From DATFWC01 sp963777755 (lineage in GTDB: Bacteria; Pseudomonadota; Alphaproteobacteria; Rhizobiales; Xanthobacteraceae), in NCBI GenBank assembly GCA_963777755.1, contig CAVZSC010000032.1:186001-250000 (forward strand): a DNA stretch of 64,000 bases, read 5' to 3'. The position numbers and the translations under genes are program-made. Below the pieces are notes generated by a model. That model was not told the DNA's origin. It did no database searches and was given only the letters and a program-made list of their open reading frames with translations. Positions 43,893 through 50,912 of the stretch are shown here, piece after piece. Position 1 is the first letter of the stretch; the number at the start of each line of letters is the position of its first letter.

Positions 43893-45053
43893 TCAGTGGA
43901 CGGGCTTGAGCACGGCGCCGGCCGGGACGAGGCCGGTGGTCACGTAGCGCCACAGCGCCACCATGAGCTTGCGTGCCAGCGCCACGATCATGATGCGCCG
44001 GATGCGGCCCTTGTTGTCGCCCACGCGGGCACGGAACCAGCGGCTGAGCTCGCTGTCGGGCTGGTGGCGCAGCCATAGCCAACTCATCTCGGTTGCGAGC
44101 GCGCGGGCGCGGCTGTTACCGGCTTTGCTGATGCCCTGGTCGCGCTCGCTGTTGCCGCTGTTGAACGGCGTGCCGGTCAGCCCGAAATAGGCGCCGACCT
44201 GGCGGCGATTGGCAAATGAGCGATAGAACGCCTCGTTGACCAAGCCCAGCGAGCTGACCAGGCCGAAGCTCTTGAGGTCGATGAGCTGTTTGATCCTGGC
44301 CTCGACCGAGCCGGGCGCCGCCGCCTTCACCTCCGCCGTGCTCTTGGCCTCGAGCTGGGTCAGCTGCTTGTCCACCAGGCTCAGCCGCTCGTGCTCGCGC
44401 ACGATCTCCTCCTTGAGCTTGGGCGCCAGCGGCCGTCCGTCGCCCGTGCATACACGGTCGAGACCGGCGATGAAGCCCGGCTTCATCGGCTGGGCATCGC
44501 GAATGCCCTGCGCGTGCAGCAGGCCCTTGATGCGATTGGTGTGGGCGGTGCGTTCCTTCTTCAGACGATCCCGCTCGCGGTTGCGCCGCTTGCGATCCTC
44601 GTCCGCAACCGACGGCACGTGCACCACGCTGCACGCCCGCGGCTCGCCCCGCAGATACGCCAGGAATGCCCGGAGCAGCCGGTCGAGATCGATCCGATCG
44701 GTCTTGGCATGCCGCGCCCGACGCGGCACCTCGATACTCGACGGATCGATCTCGTGATTGATCACCCCCTGATCCGTCAGCCAGCGGTGCAGCCAATGCC
44801 CATCATAGCCCGCCTCGTAGCACGACAGGATGCGAACCGGCTTGCCGCTGATGCGCTCCGCTCGCGCCCGTACCGCCGCCAGACGCTTCGTCAGCTCCGT
44901 CACATCGCCTCCCGCAATCGCGTAGCAGCTCAGCTTCTGTGAGCCAGGCAGCATGACGCCGATCTTCCAGGTCTTCTTGCTCAGTTCAAAAACGACGTGC
45001 ACCGTGGCATACTCGGTAGCGGCGGGTGCGTCAGTGCGATCGAGCTTCGACAT
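43893..45053 (-). CDS. IS110-family transposase (recombinase)
   Basis: 386 residues: an N-terminal RuvC-like DEDD domain and a C-terminal Tnp-Ser domain with YFGLTGTPFNSGNSERDQGISKAGNSRARALATE split over about 300-335. RuvC acids: the first position is Glu in VFELSKKTW instead of Asp, the second is Glu in SCYEAGYDG, and the last two are the Asp pair in AKTDRIDLDRLL. A coiled linker lies between (KRRNRERDRLKKER, LVDKQLTQLEAK). These enzymes integrate a circular form guided by an element-encoded RNA. The gene appears intact. Confidence 0.92.
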   Translation of the reverse strand: MSKLDRTDAPAATEYATVHVVFELSKKTWKIGVMLPGSQKLSCYAIAGGDVTELTKRLAAVRARAERISGKPVRILSCYEAGYDGHWLHRWLTDQGVINHEIDPSSIEVPRRARHAKTDRIDLDRLLRAFLAYLRGEPRACSVVHVPSVADEDRKRRNRERDRLKKERTAHTNRIKGLLHAQGIRDAQPMKPGFIAGLDRVCTGDGRPLAPKLKEEIVREHERLSLVDKQLTQLEAKSTAEVKAAAPGSVEARIKQLIDLKSFGLVSSLGLVNEAFYRSFANRRQVGAYFGLTGTPFNSGNSERDQGISKAGNSRARALATEMSWLWLRHQPDSELSRWFRARVGDNKGRIRRIMIVALARKLMVALWRYVTTGLVPAGAVLKPVH

Positions 45054-45127
45054 CTTGGTCCTCCGAGGTTGGATGGGTGGTTTGCAACTCCAATCCTACC
45101 TCCTGACCACCCGTCGCCCCATAGGAT

Positions 45128-45185
45128 CTGAGGCGCTCGGCGCATCGTTCGCAATGAACCTCCATTGGCACTGCGTGCGTCGAGC
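45128..45185. repeat. intergenic repeat, copy A (interrupted by the IS110 element)
   Basis: 58 bases that match the copy at 53291-53348 at 53 positions. The left end of this copy is cut by the insertion sequence; its missing start (GTCATCCT) is found on the other side of the element at 43475-43482. It contains ATGAACCTCCATTGGCACTG and the inverted arms GCTCGGCGCA/TGCGTCGAGC. Confidence 0.85.
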
Positions 45186-45239
45186 ATCTCAGGGTGACGG
45201 TTCACATCTGCTTCGCTCACTCCTCCGCCTCGGTCGTAA

Positions 45240-46901
45240 TCAACGTCCGCTCCCGCGCCACGCGATAGCCCCCTCTGTGCCCTGCAGGCGACCGGGAGCG
45301 AGGCTGCCGACCAGCGCGGGCACGGAGGCGCGCAGATCGTCCGCAATGACGTCCGGTCCGAACCGGTTGACGAACAGCGCCAGCGGTCCGCGAAGAATGT
45401 TTTCGCGGTGCTCCGCGAAACGGAAAAGCCGCGCACACAGGTAGTTCACGAAATCGAGCATGGCTCTGGCGCCTGCGCCGTCCAGCTTGTCGAGGAGAAG
45501 CTGCACTTCGGGGGCAATCTCGTTGGCGTCCGGTGGTGTGAAGAAAATAGAGAGTCCCTCGCGCGTGCCTGCCTTCTTGGCATAGAGCACGTCCAGAGCA
45601 TCGGCGAGCGCTGCGCGCTGGTTGGACGCCAGCAGCGCCTGGCACTTCAGGACCAGGAGGTAGATGTGGAACTCCGAGCGATCCTGGACCAGCTCGAGTC
45701 CCTGATCGTATAGGGAAAGCGCCGACTCGATGTCCCCCTCCAGCATCCGGATCTGTCCGAGGATCGCGAACGAGGTGGCAAAGGCCGTCGTCGAGCTGAA
45801 CGCTTCCTCCGCGATCGCGATTGCCAGGGGCCGGTGGCCGCGATCGACGAAGTAGAGCAGCTTGGCCGCCGCCATCATGAAGACGGGGTTGTCCTGGAGA
45901 TACGGCAGGCTCGCGAGCACCAGCCGCTCCATTTCGTCTTCGTCCTGCGCACGGAAATCGGGCTGCGGAAGGAGCCGGGGCCCGAAGGTCAGGTATTTCG
46001 AGTGAATGCAGGTCGCCAGCATCAGCGTGGTGCGATGATCGTCGGGCTTTGCGTCCAGCGCCGCCCTGAGGCGCCGCTGGGTCTCGACCCAGCTTGCGGT
46101 GTCGGCCAGGAGGTTGGCGGCGTCGTGCATGCGGACCGCCAGGGGCTCGTCCGAGGGAACCGCCGGCGCTCCGGCACGATAGGTGAGCGCATCCCAGATT
46201 GCGGTCGTGATCTGGCTGGCCGTTGCTTCGACCGACTTCGGGTCCGGCACCGACGCGCAAGGCCCGCCTTCCGACACCGCATGCCTGGAGACCTGCATGA
46301 TTTGTCCGGTGGCGAAATTCTTGCACGTGATCGCGCAGTCCAGGCGGCCATCCGCATTGACAAAGCTGAGCTCCACCGCGAAGCGCGGCTTGTCGCCGGC
46401 GAACAATTCCGGCGGCGGGCAGTCCTCGTCGAGAACGACCCTGCTGTCCTTCGCGGTCTGGCGATCGAGGCTGCGCCGGAGCCCGTCGGCATAGGAGCGC
46501 GCCAGCCCGGCGAACGGACCCACATGTCGCAATCCCCGAACAGGGCCCACCACCAGAAAAGCGCCGGAGGTGTCGACCGACTGTAGCGCACGCTCGGCGA
46601 TCCAGACGTAGCCCTCGCCATATTGCGTCGCGATATACGTAGGCGTGCGTGCGGAGTCCTTGAGCTTGCGGCGCAGCCGGTTGACGATGAAGTCGATGTT
46701 GCGGTCGGCCGCGTCGGAGCCCGGCCCGGTTATGGCGTCGAGCAAGTCGTCCCGGGTCAGGACCGAGCGGGCGTTCTGCGTGAGTTTCGCCAGCAGGGCG
46801 CGCTCCGCCCGGCTGAACCTGATCGTCACGCCGCTTTGGTCCGTGCCGAACAGAAAGTCCAACTCGAAGGTCATCTCGCCATAGCTGATGAGCTTCGCCA
46901 T
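45240..46901 (-). CDS. winged-helix regulator with TPR-like sensor (CadC/HilA-like, soluble)
   Basis: 553 residues from ATG 46901, with GGGAGG before it. Residues 27-101 are an OmpR-type winged helix (RAERALLAKLTQNARSVLTRDDLLDAI, then DRNIDFIVNRLRRKLKD and TQYGEGYVW). Residues about 110-260 resemble the TolB/FlgO-like part of such regulators, and about 290-500 are helical TPR-type repeats. There is no receiver or membrane segment. It is divergent from the RTX gene, whose expression it may control; the ligand is unknown. Confidence 0.85.
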   Translation of the reverse strand: MAKLISYGEMTFELDFLFGTDQSGVTIRFSRAERALLAKLTQNARSVLTRDDLLDAITGPGSDAADRNIDFIVNRLRRKLKDSARTPTYIATQYGEGYVWIAERALQSVDTSGAFLVVGPVRGLRHVGPFAGLARSYADGLRRSLDRQTAKDSRVVLDEDCPPPELFAGDKPRFAVELSFVNADGRLDCAITCKNFATGQIMQVSRHAVSEGGPCASVPDPKSVEATASQITTAIWDALTYRAGAPAVPSDEPLAVRMHDAANLLADTASWVETQRRLRAALDAKPDDHRTTLMLATCIHSKYLTFGPRLLPQPDFRAQDEDEMERLVLASLPYLQDNPVFMMAAAKLLYFVDRGHRPLAIAIAEEAFSSTTAFATSFAILGQIRMLEGDIESALSLYDQGLELVQDRSEFHIYLLVLKCQALLASNQRAALADALDVLYAKKAGTREGLSIFFTPPDANEIAPEVQLLLDKLDGAGARAMLDFVNYLCARLFRFAEHRENILRGPLALFVNRFGPDVIADDLRASVPALVGSLAPGRLQGTEGAIAWRGSGR

Positions 46902-47202
46902 CTGCCTCCCGACCCGTGTCTGGTGAACGTGCGCCGCTCGGCTCGCCTGCAAATAATTGCGCAACAATCGCACTCTACCGTCTTCCTGATACCGCTCAAG
47001 CACGAGCTGACGGGTCGTCTGAGCTCGACCTGCGCGATGAGACATTCGCGCGGAGAGGCTGCGCATTGCGCTTCGCCCTGCAGGACCGCGTAGCTCGCAT
47101 GCGGAATTTCAACGCGCTAGCGGCCGTAGGGGCGACCCTTGTGGTCGCCCAGGGCACCCACAAAGAGGTGCCGCTGCAACGCACCTTCAACGGGAGATTG
47201 CA
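46902..47202. promoter_or_regulatory. divergent control region of the regulator and RTX genes
   Basis: 301 bases between two divergent starts, so both promoters should lie here. A strong hairpin, GGGCGACC-5-GGTCGCCC (47130-47150), sits in the RTX leader 52 bases before its ATG; GTAGGGGCGACC palindromes are common extragenic repeats, so it may be structural rather than regulatory. GGGAGATTGCA before 47203 is the RTX ribosome site. No clear -35/-10 boxes were assigned. Confidence 0.5.
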
Positions 47203-50200
47203 ATGACGACGTTCACCGTCACCGTTGGTAACGATCCGGGCACCCCTTCGAACGGCACCACCACCGTCGGCACGCTGAGCTGGGCGCTGGCGCAGACCAA
47301 TGCGACGACCGGCCCGCACGTCATCGACATCCAGGTGGATGTGACGCTCGCCGGGCCGCTGTCGCCGATCTTCAACTCGGTCACCATCAACGGCAACGGC
47401 CACATCATCAGCGGCAACGACGCCACCCGCATCTTCATGGTGGGCGTCGATACCGCGACGATGACGACCGCGCAGGGTAACCCGCCCACCACCAGCTCGA
47501 TCATCGCCGCACGGCCGCAGGTCGCGATCAACGACCTCACGCTGAGCCACGGCCTCGCCCACGGCGGCCCCGGCGCCGGCGGCGGCGGCGGCGGCATGGG
47601 TGCCGGCGGGGCACTGTTCGTCAACGCTTCAGCCGACGTGACGCTGTCCCATGTCACGTTTGCAGACAACGCCGCCGCGGGCGGCGCGGGGGGGAGTTTT
47701 GTCTCCGACGGCACCGGCGGCGGCGGTGGCCTCGGTGGTGCCGGCTTCGTTGGTGGCGGCGTCCTGTTGGGCGCCCTCTTCGGCTCCGGCGGCGGGGGGA
47801 TCTTCGGCTCCGGCGTCATGGGGGGAGGCGGCCTGTTCGGCTCGGGCGGCCTCGCGTTCTCCCACTTGGGCGGCCCCATCGTTGGCGGCGGCGGCGGCGG
47901 CTACTCCGGTGATGGCGGGGACTTCCTCGGCGTAACTCAACACGGAGCTGACGGACTCCTCTCGATTGCCGGCCTGACGGGCACGGGGGGCGACGGAAGC
48001 GGCGCTGGCGCGGGCTCCGGCGGCGCCAATGGCGGCGGCGGCGGCGGCCGCAGCGGGAGCCCGGGCGGCGGCGGTGGCGGGGGCTTTGGTGGCGGCGACG
48101 CCAGCGGCGCGTCTAGCGGCGCCGGCGGCTTCGGCGGCGGCGGCGGTATCGGCTCGGGCAGCGGCGGCGGCGGCGGCTTTGGCGGCGGCGGCGGCGATGG
48201 CGGCACGTTTGGCGGTGCCGGCGGCTTTGGCGGCGGTGGTGGTGGCGGCGGCGCGTTTGGCGGTACCGGCGGCTTCGGCGGCGGCGGCGGTGCCGGCGGC
48301 GGCGGCTTCGGCGGCGGCTCGGGCAGCGGCGGCGGCGGCGGCTTCGGCGGCGGCGGCGGCTATGGGCGGTTGGGCACCGGCAGCGGCGGTTTCGGTGGGG
48401 GCGCGGGCGCGACGCCGGCGGGCAATTCCGGGCAGGGCGGGGGCGGCGCCGGCATGGGCGGCGCGGTATTCGTCGTCCAGGGTGGCAGTCTCACCATCGC
48501 CGGCAACGGCACCATCTCGGGCGGCAGCGCGATCGGTGGCGCGAGCGGCGGCGGCGGTGCCGGCACGGGCTCCTTCTTCGGCTCCGGCTTCTTCCTGCAG
48601 GGCGGCGGCACCCTCACGTTCCAGCCCGGCGCCGGGCAGACGCAGACGATCGCCGACGTGATCGCCGACCAGACCGGCTCCGGCGGCACCGGTGCCAATG
48701 CGGGCAGCTACAGCGTCGTCCTCTCCGGCGCCGGCACGCTCATCCTCAATGCGGTGAACACCTACAGCGGCACCACCACGGTGAGTGCCGGGACCCTCGG
48801 CGGCACCGGCACCATCGGCGCGCTCGCCGTCAACAGCGGCGGCACCCTCGCCCCCGGTGCCAGTGCCGGCACCTTCCACACCGGCACCATCACGTTCAGC
48901 TCCGGCGCGACCTTTGCGGCCGAGATCGGCGGCACCGGCGCCGGGCAGTACGACCAGGTCGACGTGCACGCTGGCGTGAACCTCGGCGGCGCCACGCTGT
49001 CGCTATCATTCCTCGGGGGTTTCAGCCCGAGCCCAGGCAGCAGCTTCGTGCTAATCCAGAACGACGGCAACGATGTGGTCACCGGCCAATTCGCCCAAGG
49101 GACGTCCGTCTCGGTCGGCGGCACCACCTTCTCGATCAATTATGCGGGCGGCGACGGCAACGATGTCGAGCTGACCGTGCCGAACAACCCCCCGGTTGCG
49201 AGCGCCGTCTCCACGTCAGGGAGCGAGGACGGCGCGCGGGTGGCGATCACGCTCGGCGGCAGCGATCCCGACGCGGGGGATGCGGTCGACAGCTTCACGC
49301 TCGCGACGCTTCCGTCGAATGGGCAGCTGTTCGCGGCTTCGACCGGTGGCTCCGCGTTGACGGCGGGCGCCGTGATCCCGGCGAGCCTCAATGCCGCCAC
49401 CATCTATTTCCAGCCGACCGCCGACTGGAACGGCGCGACCAGCTTCACCTACACGGCCTCCGACGGGGTCGCCGACAGCGCGGCGGCGACCGCATCGATC
49501 ACCGTCATGGCGGTCGCCGACAGCGTCGCCAACAGCGTGTCGGTGGCGCAGGATTCGGGCGCGAACCAACTCGACCTCCTGGCGAACGACACGTTCGAGA
49601 ATCCGGGACGCGCGATCACGGCGGTCGGCGCGGCGGCGCACGGCAGCGCAGCGATCGACAACAACGGCACGCCCGGCAATGCGGCCGACGATTTCGTCGT
49701 GTACACGCCGGCGGCGGGCTACATCGGGCCGGACACGTTCACCTATACGGTGACCTCAGGCGGCGTGACCGAGACGGCGACTGTGAGCGTGACCGTGTCG
49801 GCGCCCCCTCCCTCCAGCACGCCGACGAGCGGAAACGACGACATCGGCGGCACCGAGGGTGGCGATACGGTTGCGGCGCAGCCGGGCGACGACACGGTGC
49901 ACGGGCTCGCCGGCAACGACGTCGTGCTCGGCAACCAGGGCAATGACGTGGTGCTGGGCGGGCCGGGCGACGACACGGTCTTGGGCGGGCTCGGCAACGA
50001 TCTCGTCCAGGGTGACGAGGGCAACGACCTCGTGTTCGGTAACGAGGGCGGCGATACCATCGACGGCGGCGACGGCAACAACACCATCGTAGGCGGCCAA
50101 GACTCCTCCGATGCCGCCGACTCGATCACGACCGCGGGCGGCGCCGACCTGATCTGGGGCAACGGCGGCGACGACACGGTGAACGGGGACGGCGGCGCCA

Positions 50201-50622
50201 ACACGGTGATCGGCGGCTTCGGCAATGATTCCGTGACGACCGGGTCGGCCGCCGACATCATCTTCGGCAACCAGGACAACGACACGATCAACGCCGGCGA
50301 TGGCGCCGACCTGGTGTTCGGCGGCTTCGGCAGCGACTCGGTTCTCGCCGGCTCCGGCAACGACACGCTGTGGGGCAACGAAGGCAACGACACGATCGCG
50401 GGCGGCGCCGGGGCCGACCGCTACGTGTTCGCCGCCGCCTCCGGCAACGACCAGGTCAACGGCTTCGCCTTCTCGGAAGGCGACCGCCTCGACCTCTCGG
50501 GCCAGACCTTCACGCTCGGCACCTCGGCCGACGGCGACGTTTTGCTCACGCTCTCCGGCGGCGGCACGATCGAGCTCAACGGCATCGCGCCCGCAAGCTT
50601 CTCGCCGGGGTTCCTCGTGTAG
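47203..50622 (+). CDS. glycine-rich RTX secreted protein
   Basis: 1,139 residues without signal peptide. Order: N-terminal beta-helix-like part with polymorphic-membrane-protein features (about 1-115); an extreme Gly-rich tract (about 119-478) built of GGxGG runs, like mycobacterial PGRS; an autotransporter-associated beta-strand unit (NTYSGTTTVSAGTLGGTGTI, about 512-560); two cadherin/Ig-like modules (about 665-870); about 19 RTX nonapeptides GGxGxDxUx (about 877-1070); and a C-terminal type I secretion end. It is a probable calcium-dependent surface or matrix protein. No type I export genes are in the window. Confidence 0.88.
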   Translation: MTTFTVTVGNDPGTPSNGTTTVGTLSWALAQTNATTGPHVIDIQVDVTLAGPLSPIFNSVTINGNGHIISGNDATRIFMVGVDTATMTTAQGNPPTTSSIIAARPQVAINDLTLSHGLAHGGPGAGGGGGGMGAGGALFVNASADVTLSHVTFADNAAAGGAGGSFVSDGTGGGGGLGGAGFVGGGVLLGALFGSGGGGIFGSGVMGGGGLFGSGGLAFSHLGGPIVGGGGGGYSGDGGDFLGVTQHGADGLLSIAGLTGTGGDGSGAGAGSGGANGGGGGGRSGSPGGGGGGGFGGGDASGASSGAGGFGGGGGIGSGSGGGGGFGGGGGDGGTFGGAGGFGGGGGGGGAFGGTGGFGGGGGAGGGGFGGGSGSGGGGGFGGGGGYGRLGTGSGGFGGGAGATPAGNSGQGGGGAGMGGAVFVVQGGSLTIAGNGTISGGSAIGGASGGGGAGTGSFFGSGFFLQGGGTLTFQPGAGQTQTIADVIADQTGSGGTGANAGSYSVVLSGAGTLILNAVNTYSGTTTVSAGTLGGTGTIGALAVNSGGTLAPGASAGTFHTGTITFSSGATFAAEIGGTGAGQYDQVDVHAGVNLGGATLSLSFLGGFSPSPGSSFVLIQNDGNDVVTGQFAQGTSVSVGGTTFSINYAGGDGNDVELTVPNNPPVASAVSTSGSEDGARVAITLGGSDPDAGDAVDSFTLATLPSNGQLFAASTGGSALTAGAVIPASLNAATIYFQPTADWNGATSFTYTASDGVADSAAATASITVMAVADSVANSVSVAQDSGANQLDLLANDTFENPGRAITAVGAAAHGSAAIDNNGTPGNAADDFVVYTPAAGYIGPDTFTYTVTSGGVTETATVSVTVSAPPPSSTPTSGNDDIGGTEGGDTVAAQPGDDTVHGLAGNDVVLGNQGNDVVLGGPGDDTVLGGLGNDLVQGDEGNDLVFGNEGGDTIDGGDGNNTIVGGQDSSDAADSITTAGGADLIWGNGGDDTVNGDGGANTVIGGFGNDSVTTGSAADIIFGNQDNDTINAGDGADLVFGGFGSDSVLAGSGNDTLWGNEGNDTIAGGAGADRYVFAAASGNDQVNGFAFSEGDRLDLSGQTFTLGTSADGDVLLTLSGGGTIELNGIAPASFSPGFLV

Positions 50623-50815
50623 GTTGGATTGCGCCCGGCCCGGGCGTTTGCGATTGATCCGCGGCGTATGATCCGTGCGCAACCCAACAACAGCTGCACG
50701 GGCCTCGCTGTCGCGCGCAACCCGACACGACGAGGCACCTCGATGTGTTGGGTCACGGGCGGGAAATGCACGGAGATGAAGCGACAGCGAGGAGGCCGCC
50801 CGCGACCCAACCTAC
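50619..50815. repeat. palindromic intergenic repeat
   Basis: Outer arms GTAGGTTGG (50619-50627) and CCAACCTAC (50807-50815) start at the RTX stop codon. Inside are perfect arms CCTCGCTGTCGC (50703-50714) and GCGACAGCGAGG (50781-50792) and several AACCCAAC/GTTGGGT pieces. GTAGGTTGGGT-type palindromes are multicopy in Rhizobiales. It occupies most of the gap to the siderophore receptor gene and could end or slow transcription. Confidence 0.85.
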
Positions 50816-50912
50816 GGACCTCTTCCTGCTTGCCTCCGCTGCCCGGATACGCCAGTGTGCATCGTTCGGCTTCGCGCCGGACACTCGGCAGGATTGCACC
50901 AGGTGGGGGGCC

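Larger units (their letters stand above)
43481..45127 (-). mobile_element. IS110-family (IS1111-type) insertion sequence
   Basis: About 1,647 bases with a transposase on the minus strand. Subterminal inverted repeats are TATGGGG (43485-43491) against CCCCATA (45117-45123) and GTCAAGAGGTA (43500-43510) against TACCTCCTGAC (45097-45107, 10 of 11). The element is bounded by CT on both sides (43481-43482 and 45128-45129). Joining the flanks gives GTCATCCTGAGGCGCTCGG, matching the intact repeat copy at 53286-53300. Subterminal repeats plus a long non-coding stretch after the transposase are the marks of the IS1111 subgroup. Confidence 0.82.

Noticed and set aside
48000..48600. GGC/GGT tract considered as a CRISPR-like or microsatellite array
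   Set aside because: It is in frame and codes the Gly-rich part of the RTX protein; there are no spaced repeats with unique spacers.
49834..50420. Regular repeats considered as a tandem DNA repeat of unknown function
   Set aside because: They code RTX nonapeptides (GGxGxDxUx) and vary at third positions, so selection is on protein.
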